From Sulfomarinibacter sp963733915 (lineage in GTDB: Bacteria > Acidobacteriota > Thermoanaerobaculia > Thermoanaerobaculales > Sulfomarinibacteraceae), in contig CAVTEP010000011.1 of the NCBI GenBank assembly GCA_963733915.1, positions 1 to 64,000 on the forward strand: 64,000 nt of DNA. Reading direction: 5' to 3'. The notes beneath the pieces were generated by a model. It did not search any database. It worked only from the letters and a program-made list of their open reading frames with translations, and was not told the origin of the DNA. Of this stretch, positions 38,550 to 47,490 are shown in pieces. The number at the start of each line of letters is the position of its first letter. Within the stretch, counting starts at the first letter, position 1. The translations under genes were made by a program, and so were the position numbers.

Positions 38550-39442
38550 AGATTGATTCGTCGCGCACAACCATCGACCGCCTGGATCGTTTTCTTGCCA
38601 AAAAGGAGTACGACAAGGCTCTCGAGGCGATCAAGAAGGAACTGTGGAAGAACCCCAACCAGCTCAATCTCCGGTTGCGTCAGGCGGAGATCCTCGATCT
38701 CCAGGGCAAGCGGCACAAGGCGATCTTCATCTATCGCGATCTCGCTGAAACCCAGGCACGGGACGGATTCTATGCGCGCGCGATCGCGATCTACAAAAAA
38801 ATTCTGCGCCTCGATCCTGAGCAGAACATTCACTCGGAGATGGCACGCCTGATCGAGGAGGACCGGCGGATCAAGCTGGAAAGCCTGCGCCGGCGCGAGC
38901 GCGACAGCGCCCTCGGGGAGGAAGCGGCGGCGACCGACCAGGAGCTGAAGGAGCTCCAGGCGTCAACCCTGTTTTCTTCCTTCGAGCGCGAGGCGCTGAT
39001 CGAGATCATCGCGTCGACCGAGCTTCGCTCGTACGACGAGGGCGACATCATTGTGACCGAGGGCGAGGAGGGTTCAAGCCTCTTTCTGATCGTCGGCGGA
39101 ACGGTCAAGGTCTTCACCCGAACCGACGACGGCAAGAATATCGCCCTCGCCGAGCTCGGCCCCGGGGACTTCTTCGGCGAAGTATCGCTGCTGACGGGAA
39201 GGCCCCGCACCGCCACTATCACCGCCCGCACCGAGGTGACCGCCATCGAGCTCGATCGCGCGAGCATCGACCGAGTCGCCAATGATCACCCCGAGGTGCG
39301 CCAGGTGCTCGAGGACTTTTACGAGCGGCGCGCGAAGGAGACCGTTGAGGCCGTAATCAAGCGAATTCGGGCCGAGGGTGCGCTCAAGCCGAGCGCGGGC
39401 TCTTACACGCTCGGTCCAGGAGAGACGACGGAAGCCTCGTGA
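38546..39442 (+). CDS. TPR and cyclic-nucleotide-binding domain protein
   Basis: 298 residues. Residues 1-110 form TPR-like helices (KEYDKALEAIKKELWKNPNQ, YARAIAIYKKILRLDPEQN). Residues about 150-265 are a cNMP-binding (Crp-type) beta roll (FSSFEREALIEII, YDEGDIIVTEGEEGSSLFLIVGGTVKVF, ELGPGDFFGEVSLLTGRPRTATITA). No helix-turn-helix, so it is not a transcription factor; it probably senses cyclic nucleotides as an adaptor. GGAGGAG before ATG 38546, which overlaps the previous stop. The GTG of def overlaps its end. Confidence 0.88.
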   Translation: MKIDSSRTTIDRLDRFLAKKEYDKALEAIKKELWKNPNQLNLRLRQAEILDLQGKRHKAIFIYRDLAETQARDGFYARAIAIYKKILRLDPEQNIHSEMARLIEEDRRIKLESLRRRERDSALGEEAAATDQELKELQASTLFSSFEREALIEIIASTELRSYDEGDIIVTEGEEGSSLFLIVGGTVKVFTRTDDGKNIALAELGPGDFFGEVSLLTGRPRTATITARTEVTAIELDRASIDRVANDHPEVRQVLEDFYERRAKETVEAVIKRIRAEGALKPSAGSYTLGPGETTEAS

Positions 39443-39966
39443 GCATCCGACCGATCCTGGTCTTCGGGGACCCCCGGCTCGAGGCGGACAATCAGCCAGT
39501 CGATGATTTCGGCGCCGAGCTCCAGGGGATTATCGAGGATCTCTTCGAGACCGGGTGGAAGGCTCCCGGGCTCGGCCTCGCGGCGCCCCAGATCGCCATC
39601 AACCTCAGGCTCGCCACCATCGACCTTTCGGTCGGCAAGGACCCCGGCGCGCGCATCGTGCTTGCCAATCCCACGATTATCGCGCGCCAGGGAAAGCTCA
39701 GCCGCGAGGAGGGTTGCCTCTCCTTTCCGGGTCTCTTCACAACCATCGAACGCCCGTCCACGCTCCGCGTCCGCGCTCAGGACGAGCGCGGCCAGTGGAA
39801 GGAGTTCGAGGCCGATGGGCTGCTCGCGCAGGCCGTCTGCCACGAAGTCGACCACCTTGACGGTGTTTTGCTGGTGCACCATCTGCGTGGAATGAAACGG
39901 CGCCTCTTTCTACGCCGCGTCGACAAGATGCGAAACCTCGGCGTATGGCAGCAATCTACTATGTAG
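39439..39966 (+). CDS. def: peptide deformylase
   Basis: 175 residues. Removes the formyl group from the N-terminal methionine of new proteins. All three motifs present: GLGLAAPQI, EEGCLSFP and CHEVDHLDG (metal ligands Cys, His, His; catalytic Glu). The initiation codon is GTG at 39439, overlapping the previous stop (GTGA). No methionyl-tRNA formyltransferase gene follows, unlike in many bacteria; instead a repeat element begins six bases after the stop. Confidence 0.95.
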   Translation: MSIRPILVFGDPRLEADNQPVDDFGAELQGIIEDLFETGWKAPGLGLAAPQIAINLRLATIDLSVGKDPGARIVLANPTIIARQGKLSREEGCLSFPGLFTTIERPSTLRVRAQDERGQWKEFEADGLLAQAVCHEVDHLDGVLLVHHLRGMKRRLFLRRVDKMRNLGVWQQSTM

Positions 39967-39971
39967 ATTGC

Positions 39972-40404
39972 TGAATGAGGAATTAGGAATGAGGAATTAG
40001 GAATGCCACCCACCCGCCCGAAACACCCGTTTCACCGGGGGGCGTGGTCGGGAATTCCCAGTTCATTATTCCTAACTTCGGCTCATCCGGAATTGCTTGA
40101 GATCGAGGTTTGGAAGGTCTGGTCAACAGGCGGAGCGTCTGGGACAGCGACAGCCCGCAGAGGCAGGTTCAGAGAGCAGCGGTCGGGGCAGCGACCGGGG
40201 CAGAGTTCAGAATCGGCGACGGCGGCCTGATCGGCGTTTTTCGCATCGGTCGGTCCGGGCGCTGTCGCTGGCAACTGCCCCTGACGCGGTCTCCAGCCGC
40301 TGCCGCTGTCCCTGCCGCCATCTCTGCCCGCTGTGTCAACGGATGGGACCGACGGCGTCGGGGACGGGTGGATGGAAAATCCGAAATCCGAAATCCGAAA
40401 TTCA
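39972..40404. repeat. intergenic region made of inverted short repeats
   Basis: The left part has GAATGAGGAATTAG and its repeats (39972-40004), a core CCACCCACCCGCCCG, and an inverted arm CATTATTCCTAAC (40064-40078). The middle (40120-40350) is rich in CAGCGAC/GTCGCTG-type words, on both strands, suggesting a degenerate long hairpin. The right end (40376-40404) carries CCGAAAT heptamers, the inverse of ATTTCGG at 27455, and abuts the DnaJ-like stop at 40402. No gene is supported here. Confidence 0.75.
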
Positions 40405-41430
40405 GAGTCCGCTGGGTAGGTCCTTGCGGGGGTTCTCCTGATACAGCTCAGAAACCCTGCGCGCGGTCTCTTCGCCGGCCGGGGACATCACCTTTGGTAC
40501 CACGATGTGGACGGTGTAAAAGTGATCACCAAATGCGCGCGTCTTGGTGTTGCGAACTCCTTTGCCGCGGAGGCGAAAGGTACGGCCGGAATTGGTCCCG
40601 GGTGGGACTTTCGCTCGGACTGGACCGTGCACGGTCCCGACTTCAATCTCGCCCCCTCGGTAAGCCTCGGAGAACGTCACCGGGACGGTTGTGTGGACAT
40701 CGTCTTTTTCGCGGCGAAAGAAGCCGTCCGGCAGCACGCGAACGCGAACAAAGAGGTCGCCGGTCGGTCCGCCGCTGCGACCCTCGGCGCCCTTGCCCGC
40801 AACCCGAACCCGTTGCCCCTCGGCCACGCCCTCAGGGACCTTGACTCGAAGTCTTTCGGTCGAGATCAGCACCCCCGTACCATGACAATTCGGGCACGGA
40901 CGCGAGTCGGCGCTGCCGCTTCCGTTACAGGTCTCACAGCGCACCTGGCGCTGGATCGGGATGGTCACGGTCGTTCCACGCACGGCATCGGCAAAAGCGA
41001 TCTCCACCTCGACCACCTGATCGGCACCCCGCTCCGGAGGCCGCCGACCCCTGGCACCTCGCCCACCGCCGAAGAACTCGCCGAAAAGGTCACTGAGATC
41101 CTGAAAGCCGCCCGTGGCCCTGCCGGCATTGCCGAAATCGACCCGGAAACCGCCCGCGTCACGCCACGTCCCGCTGCCCTGACGAAATGGATCGAAGCCG
41201 ACGTTCGGACCACCGTCGACGTGACCGAAGGTGTCGTACTGCTTTCGTTTGTCGGCATCCGAAAGCACCGCATATGCCTCCTGAATCTCCTTGAATCTGG
41301 CTTCGGCTTCTGGATTGTCGGGATTGACGTCGGGGTGGAACTTTCGCGCCAGCTTGCGGTAAGCCTTCTTGATCTCGGCCGCACCGGCGGAGCGATCAAC
41401 TCCGAGCACCTTGTAGTATTCAACCGCCAC
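40402..41430 (-). CDS. DnaJ/CbpA-like co-chaperone with half zinc finger
   Basis: 342 residues. The J domain has YYKVLGVDRSAGAAEIKKAY and HPD (KFHPDVNP), then a G/F-rich linker (GGFRVDFGNAG, FGEFFGGGRG) and C-terminal substrate-binding beta domains. Only two CxxCxGxG repeats (CETCNGSG, CPNCHGTG) are present where DnaJ has four, so it binds at most one zinc ion. It stimulates DnaK ATPase in the cytoplasm. GTG start at 41428-41430 with GGGAGGAATCT upstream. Divergent from the kinase gene at 41524. Confidence 0.92.
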   Translation of the reverse strand: MAVEYYKVLGVDRSAGAAEIKKAYRKLARKFHPDVNPDNPEAEARFKEIQEAYAVLSDADKRKQYDTFGHVDGGPNVGFDPFRQGSGTWRDAGGFRVDFGNAGRATGGFQDLSDLFGEFFGGGRGARGRRPPERGADQVVEVEIAFADAVRGTTVTIPIQRQVRCETCNGSGSADSRPCPNCHGTGVLISTERLRVKVPEGVAEGQRVRVAGKGAEGRSGGPTGDLFVRVRVLPDGFFRREKDDVHTTVPVTFSEAYRGGEIEVGTVHGPVRAKVPPGTNSGRTFRLRGKGVRNTKTRAFGDHFYTVHIVVPKVMSPAGEETARRVSELYQENPRKDLPSGL

Positions 41431-41523
41431 AGATTCCTCCCGACAACGGTCGGATCACCAAAATATGAGCGAGTTTCCCTAATATTTCAACTACGGACCC
41501 GAGCCAGCCGATCGTACCGTAAA

Positions 41524-44076
41524 ATGAAGGTCATGGATCTGTTGACCTCGATCCCGTTCCTTCTGGTCGCATACGTACCGTCGCGGACCCGCCGCTCGGT
41601 GGCCATGCTGGTTGTCGGTCTCGCCCTCGCCGCGGCCTGCAATCTGCCCTGGCTCGCCGACCGCCTCAAGTTCTCCATCGCCGAAAACGCTCTGTTACAA
41701 CAGTTCGCCAATCCGAAGTTCGTGGTCATCGCCAATGCCGCCGCCGCCGCTTTGATCGTTTGGGGACTGGTTCGGATCCTGCTCACGGCGAGCCCCAATC
41801 AGCGCCTCGTAAGAACGTTGATCTCGCGCGGAGATTTTGTCGGCGCGGCCCAACTGCAGGCTCAAGAGGGCGACCGCAGGGGCGCGTTGTCGCTCTACCG
41901 AAAAGGCAAGGCCTGGAACGAGGCAGCACGAATGGCACTCGATCTGGGCCGTGAGGCGGACGCCGCTGAGATGCTGCGGAGGGCCGGGGGCCATCACCTC
42001 GGCGAAGCCGCGCGCCTCTTTCGCCGCTCGGGCGACATCGCGGCGGCACAACGATGCGACCGCGGTCTGGCCGAGTGGTTGACCAGCCGTGGGCGCCACG
42101 ACGAGGCAGTCGAGGCCTGGACGAGGGCCGGCGACCCGAAACGGGCCGCCGGAGCCGCCGTTCTCGCGCTCGAAGAGGGCAGGCTCAGCTCGTCGAATAC
42201 GGCCCTTCCAGCCGCGCGGCGCGCCGTGGAACAGATCGGTGATCAACGGGTCCTGGCCCGTCTTCACGAGCTCGAGGGCAACTGGCAGGCGGCGGCTCAC
42301 GCCTGGCGATCAGCGGGAGAGCACGCGTTGGCGGCGGAAATATTCCGCAAGGCTGGTTTGATGCACGATGCCGTCGTTTCAGAAACCGCGGCTGGACACC
42401 ACCGCGAGGCGGCTCAGATGCGCATCCGCCAACTGGACAAGCTCCGTGACCGGCTCGCGGTGTGTGAGGCACGCGGCGCGGCCGGTCGCGAGGAGAGCGA
42501 AAACCTCAGGCAGCAGATCGATCGCGAGGAAAAGTCGCTGATTCCAATTCTCGCCGAGCTCGGAATGCGACGTGAAATGATCGATGTCATCGGCGCTTCG
42601 GGCCGGGCTGATGAGGCGGTAAATGCGCTCGTCGATCAGGGAGAGGAGTCGGAGGCCGCCGAACTGGCGATCAATGCCCAGCTGTGGCACCTCGCGGCTC
42701 CGTTGCTCGAACGCCTCAACCGCTGGGGCGAAGCCAGCGATATCTATGAGCTGTCGGGCAAAATCGAGGCCGCGGCACGGTGCGCCGAGCTCGCCCGCGA
42801 GGACGAACGTGCCCTCCAGCTCTACCGCAGTCTCGGGATCGCCGAGGGCACGGCCAACTGTATGGCGCGGCTCGGTTATCTGCAGGACGCTCTCGTCGAG
42901 CTCCATCGCGGGGGCCTGGTTCGCGAGGCCTTCGACGTCCTGCAAAACCACCCGGGCCCGATCCCTGACATTCCTCACGTCGTTCTCGACATGGCGAAAT
43001 GGGCGCGCGAGAACATTTCTCCGGAGGCCTCAATCGCCTGCCTACAGCGGGCGGTCATCGGGGTTGCTCTGCAACCCGGCCGGCTCGGTCCCGCGGTTGC
43101 CCTCGCCCATGAGCTCTATCGCGCAGGCGAAAGACAACCCGCTCTCGCACAGCTCGAGAGAATCCTGGCCTTCGACTACTCGTGTGAGCCGGCGCGCAAA
43201 CTTCGCGCGCGGATCGAGGCCGACCGCACCGCCAAAGCGGCAAACGTCCGCCGAACTGCCGGCGAGGACGGAGCGGCATCCAGACCCGAACTCGCCGCCC
43301 AGCAACGGTACGAGATCCTGACCAAGCTCGGGCGCGGCGGAATGGGCGTTGTGTACAAGGCGCGTGACACCCGTCTCGAGCGGGATGTGGCCATCAAGGT
43401 ATTGCGGACAACTTCACCCGAAGAAGCTGCGCGTCTCGGTCAGGAGGCGAAGGCGGCGGCGACTCTGAACCATCCAGGCATTGTCACCGTTCACGACTTC
43501 GAGGCAGGCTTCGACGGCTACTTCATAGCCATGGAGTTTGTCCCGGGCGAAGCCATGGAGGACATCCTGAAGCGAGACCCCGAGCAAATCCGCAGCCGCC
43601 TCGCCTCCCTCCTGCTTCGGATCGCGGAAGCCATCGCGTACGCCCACAGCCGCCACGTAATCCATCGCGACCTCAAGCCGGGCAACATCCTCGTGACCCC
43701 CGACGGTGAGGTCAAGATCCTCGATTTCGGCATCGCCGCGCGACTCGATCGCGGTGACGGCGAAAAGGTGTCGATCTCCGGAACGCCCTTCTACATGGCG
43801 CCGGAGCAGATCCGCGGCCAGCCGCCGACACCGGCGACGGACATCTACGCTTTCGGCGCCACCGCCTTTCACCTCGCCACGGGTCAGCCGCCATTCCACA
43901 CCGGAAATGTCATTGACGCACACCTCAACTCGCCTCCGCCAGATCCGCTGGACCTGGCGCCCGAGCTCGATCCCGGACTCGCGCACATCATCCTCCGCTG
44001 CCTGGAAAAGGACCCGAAGGACCGCTATGCGGCCACCCGCGAGCTCTGTGCGGACTTGGAGACACTCGGCGGGTGA
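41524..44076 (+). CDS. membrane-anchored TPR Ser/Thr protein kinase (kinase at C terminus)
   Basis: 850 residues. Two N-terminal membrane helices (VAMLVVGLALAAACNLPWL; FVVIANAAAAALIVWGLVRILL) anchor the protein. Residues about 90-560 are TPR-like helices (GDFVGAAQLQAQEGD, GKAWNEAARMALDLGREADA, NRWGEASDIYELSGK). The kinase is at the end (about 590-845): GRGGMGVVYKA, VAIKVL, HRDLKPGNIL, DFG, MAPEQIRG. All catalytic residues are present, so it should be active. Most bacterial kinases have the kinase first; here it is last. It converges with an FHA-type regulator, a possible partner. The ATG at 41524 has no strong ribosome site. Confidence 0.93.
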   Translation: MKVMDLLTSIPFLLVAYVPSRTRRSVAMLVVGLALAAACNLPWLADRLKFSIAENALLQQFANPKFVVIANAAAAALIVWGLVRILLTASPNQRLVRTLISRGDFVGAAQLQAQEGDRRGALSLYRKGKAWNEAARMALDLGREADAAEMLRRAGGHHLGEAARLFRRSGDIAAAQRCDRGLAEWLTSRGRHDEAVEAWTRAGDPKRAAGAAVLALEEGRLSSSNTALPAARRAVEQIGDQRVLARLHELEGNWQAAAHAWRSAGEHALAAEIFRKAGLMHDAVVSETAAGHHREAAQMRIRQLDKLRDRLAVCEARGAAGREESENLRQQIDREEKSLIPILAELGMRREMIDVIGASGRADEAVNALVDQGEESEAAELAINAQLWHLAAPLLERLNRWGEASDIYELSGKIEAAARCAELAREDERALQLYRSLGIAEGTANCMARLGYLQDALVELHRGGLVREAFDVLQNHPGPIPDIPHVVLDMAKWARENISPEASIACLQRAVIGVALQPGRLGPAVALAHELYRAGERQPALAQLERILAFDYSCEPARKLRARIEADRTAKAANVRRTAGEDGAASRPELAAQQRYEILTKLGRGGMGVVYKARDTRLERDVAIKVLRTTSPEEAARLGQEAKAAATLNHPGIVTVHDFEAGFDGYFIAMEFVPGEAMEDILKRDPEQIRSRLASLLLRIAEAIAYAHSRHVIHRDLKPGNILVTPDGEVKILDFGIAARLDRGDGEKVSISGTPFYMAPEQIRGQPPTPATDIYAFGATAFHLATGQPPFHTGNVIDAHLNSPPPDPLDLAPELDPGLAHIILRCLEKDPKDRYAATRELCADLETLGG

Positions 44077-44126
44077 CACAGCACCTCGTCGCCCTAGAAA
44101 ATAAACCCGGTGAGATCTGCGGGTCA

Positions 44127-44160
44127 GAACGTTGGAACGTTAGAACGTTAGAACGTTGAA
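44127..44160. repeat. GAACGTTA octamer tract at a gene 3' end
   Basis: GAACGTTG-GAACGTTA-GAACGTTA-GAACGTTG in tandem, period 8, ending four bases from the stop codon of the FHA-domain regulator (44164). One more instance of the 3'-end short-repeat class. Confidence 0.85.
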
Positions 44161-44163
44161 AGC

Positions 44164-45991
44164 TTACTGCTTGTTGCGGCGCAGTGAGCGGTAATCCGGA
44201 ATGCTGTACTCCTTGATCTTTGCGATCAAGGCCCCCCGAGAGAGATTCAACTCGCGCGCTGCCTTGCTCTGATTGCCGAGAGACCGACGCAGGACCCGGT
44301 CGATCAAGAGTCGCTCGACGGTTGGGATCACAACCTTGAGGTCGTTGTCACCGAGGACAGCTGCGGTATCGAGAACAGGTTCGTCCCCGACGGCTGAAGC
44401 GGACGCGGCCATCGAACGCTGGACTGACCCTCGGACCATTTCGCCTTCGGGTGTCGCAGACACAAGGCGCCGGAGCTCGGCCAGAAGCTCCGTCATTTCC
44501 CCCTCGAATGAGCATCCGAGCAGCGAGTCGAGGGTCTCCAACGAGATTCCGCGGATCGCCTTTCCCTGCTCGTCACCCACGGTCTCCAGCAACCGCACGA
44601 TGAGCAGGGGCAAATCTTCGCGACGCTCGTCCAGGGTCGGGATCAGGATTCGATGGTGCTGAAAGTGCGCATCGAGAACGTGCTCGAGCTCTCCGTCTGA
44701 TTCATGGCCACCAGGATGTACCGGCAGTCGTCATGATCCACCGGACCTTCGATCCGAATCCCGACCCGAGGTCCGTGGTGATGACCGCAGCCAGGTCCCG
44801 CTGGAGCTCGGCCGACATCCGATGCGCGTCGCGCACAACAACTACGCCTCCGCCGGCTCGGGCGGCGAGCCCACGGGCGCCAACCACCGTGGCGGAACCG
44901 AAGAGCTCAGCCCTCAGGTCAGCGTCATCCTCGCCTCTCGCTCGCAGAATGCGGATCCACAGCTTGCCCGTCGGTCGCAGCGACGCGATCAACGATGCCA
45001 GATAGGCGCGGCCGGAACCCGACCTCCCGGAAACGAGGACGGGCTGGGAGGAACGGGAGGCCGCAACCACCCGCTCGCGCAGCTCACGAATGGCCGGCGA
45101 TGACCCCGGCAACCGAGCCTCGAGTTTGGAGCGAGTCTCCTCTTCCCAGTGTCCGAGCAGAGTACTCGAAGCTTCGACCCGGTTCCAATGAACCGCGACC
45201 ATACCCGCAAGCTCGGCGAGAATGGTGCGGTCCTCCTCGAAAGTCCCGTCGCCCGTCTCGGCCAGAAGGTACACTCTGGAGTCCTCGCCGCCGGTGGCCA
45301 CCGGGTAGATCAGTACCTCGCGGCCGCCGCCACGTAGCACCGCCACCCGAAACCCCTGTTCGAGCTCGGCGTAGGTCTGCATCGGCAGCTGCGGCAGGCC
45401 GCCGGTCCAGCTGGAGACGACCGGCTGCAGGTTTCCTTCCTGGTCGAGCCAGGAGAGCAACGCACTGCGGCCCGGGAAGACTCCGGCGAAGAACGACTCG
45501 AGCGACGACACGAGATCGGTTTGCAGCCCCGATCGAAAAACCTCGAGCAGGAGGCGTCGTCCTTCCGCGAGCCGATCCGGCTCGTTGTACAGCACGACCT
45601 CCGCCCGCACCTTGGGGTCGGCGGGGAGCCCGGCAGCGGGAGGCGCCTCGGTTTCAAGACCGATGTCGTCAGCGTCACGGGGGCTGTCCACCATTTCGAT
45701 TTCAGCGTCCGCATCGCGAACGATCACAGTCGCGGTACCGATGCGGATGCGGTCGCCTTCGTTGAGCACGCCACGCGCTCGGCGCTTGCCGTTGAGCAGC
45801 ACAATCTGTCGCGGCTGACCGAGAAAAGTCAGCGAATCCTTGGTCCTGCGGATCACGAGGTGGACCGGGGCGACCCCGGGCGCCCGCAACACGACGTCGT
45901 TGTTGCTCGAGGCGCCGATAGACACGACCGCCTTTGCAAAGTCATAGCGCAGCTCTGAGCCGCTCCCTGTGTCGATCGAAAGTATCAGCAT
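44164..45991 (-). CDS. FHA-GAF-degenerate sigma-54 AAA+-Fis regulator, one apparent frameshift
   Basis: About 608 residues after repair. Order: FHA-like (1-95), GAF-like (about 135-280), AAA+ (about 300-500), Fis-type helix-turn-helix (RVLRRSLGNQSKAARELNLSRGALIAKI). The AAA+ part is degenerate: the P-loop reads GRSGSGRAY without the lysine, GAFTGA is absent after ELFG, and Walker B is VVVVRDAHRM. The FHA part lacks the usual Arg and Ser (GASSNNDV, APVH). So it may bind DNA and partners without ATP hydrolysis or sigma-54 activation. Near 44720 the frame shifts by one base (MTTAG to PVHPGG), otherwise the end (DERREDLPLLI) is continuous. ATG at 45989-45991 with GGAGG upstream. Confidence 0.8.
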
Positions 45992-46170
45992 GCGCCCTCC
46001 GGCCACAGCCGCGGTAAACCATGCAGGATCCGCGGGCCTTTGCAGGAAACTCATATTCGCTGCTTGGCCCTGCACCCATTCTGCGCGGTCGACACACGGT
46101 TGAGACGCACGGATAGGGTATGTCCGCGACGGCAATGTGTCAATCGAAAGAACAGTTCTTGAGGGCTCGT

Positions 46171-47490
46171 TCAGGAGGCTACAGCGCCACCGAGGCGTCC
46201 CACCAGCAACACGAGGTCTGTCACATCGGGAAGCATGCCACCCTCTCTGTCGGCAACCAGAACACCGACCACCGCACCACACCGGCCCAGCGGGATGATG
46301 GCGGTTGCATGCGGCAGCTCGGGTACACCGAGAACTCCGGCCAGCCGCCGTTCTCCGGCGGTACCGGGCTCGATTTCGGTCAACGCCTCTCCGGAGCGAA
46401 TCACCCTTTCGATGATGCTGATACCCCGCGGTACCGAGATCTGAGCGCGGTCGAGTGGATATCCGAAGCCGGCACGACATCGGACTGCGGTGTCTTCCGC
46501 CATCAGCACCGCGCCACGGGTGAAATTCTCGGCCGCCAGCTGGAGGAGTGAGCTGACGCCCTGATCGGGATCGCTCTCCGACAGGAGTGCCCCGACAAGC
46601 TCGGTGACTCCGTTCGGCAACGCCGGCCGCCCTTCCCTCTGCTGCGACTGGAGCTGCCGTTCGACCACCCGAGAAAGTCCGTCCGCGAAACCCGAGGTCG
46701 CTTCTCCGACCTCGCCGAGCGGGGCCGGCATGAGAAATGAGACGCCCGCTTCGATGATCTGGTTGACCCACATTGGATCACCGAGAGGCGCAACCCAGAC
46801 CACCGGTACCGGCGGTGTCATGCTCGTCCCCCGCCGAATCAGGTCGAGCCAGTCCGCCTCCTTTTCCGACCAGGCAGCGGATCGCTGGTGATGGACGACC
46901 AGAAGGTCCAATCCCTCGAGGGTGATGGCGCCAGGTGACGAAAAGAACCGAATCCGCCAACCGCGCCGCAGCCACTCCCGCTCGAGAGGCCCTCGCCACC
47001 AGCGCGGGTCCTGGGCCGCCACGCCGATCTCCGCGAACAGCAGGTCTCCCGGCGCTTCCGCCTCGAGGTCCGACATCAGGTCGTGGAGTGGGTCCTGTGG
47101 AGGTTCCGAAGGCAGGACATGAATATTGGCTCGGCTCGGCGGCATTGATACTTCAAGAAAATCGAGCTCGAGCAGGCGGTCGACCTCGAGGTTGGATGCG
47201 GCCGCGCCCGCCGCCTCAGCATAGGCGGTCAAACTGATGACCTCCCCTTGGAGACGGCGGACCTCGCCGGGTGCGAATCGAAACTGACCTTCACGGCTGC
47301 CCAGCACCTTGCCCACGCGTTCGAGCTCGGCGCTCGGCGGCATCGCCACACACCCGCGGTCGACCTCGAGGCGCAGTGACCCGTCGGCGGTTTCGATCTC
47401 GAGCACGCCGCTCGGAGAGGTTGCGGATACCAGGCGCAACAGAACCAGTGGCGAAAGGTGCTCGAGGGTCCCGGAGACAACGCGCTTCAC
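46171..47490 (-). CDS. DUF4388 (PATAN-like) and GAF-like protein
   Basis: 439 residues, cytoplasmic. The first 100 residues (GTLEHLSPLVLLRLVSATSPSGVLEIET through REGQFRFAPGE) match DUF4388/PATAN, a domain often found with response regulators. The middle looks like a receiver fold without clear phospho-acceptor (LEGLDLLVVHHQ, VPVVWVAPLGDP). The end (about 290-435) is GAF-like (GVSSLLQLAAENFTRGAVLM, AIIPLGRCGAVVGVLVAD). GTG start at 47488-47490 overlaps the transglutaminase stop (GTGA). Probably feeds into the FHA-type regulator that follows 180 bases downstream. Confidence 0.75.
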   Translation of the reverse strand: MKRVVSGTLEHLSPLVLLRLVSATSPSGVLEIETADGSLRLEVDRGCVAMPPSAELERVGKVLGSREGQFRFAPGEVRRLQGEVISLTAYAEAAGAAASNLEVDRLLELDFLEVSMPPSRANIHVLPSEPPQDPLHDLMSDLEAEAPGDLLFAEIGVAAQDPRWWRGPLEREWLRRGWRIRFFSSPGAITLEGLDLLVVHHQRSAAWSEKEADWLDLIRRGTSMTPPVPVVWVAPLGDPMWVNQIIEAGVSFLMPAPLGEVGEATSGFADGLSRVVERQLQSQQREGRPALPNGVTELVGALLSESDPDQGVSSLLQLAAENFTRGAVLMAEDTAVRCRAGFGYPLDRAQISVPRGISIIERVIRSGEALTEIEPGTAGERRLAGVLGVPELPHATAIIPLGRCGAVVGVLVADREGGMLPDVTDLVLLVGRLGGAVAS

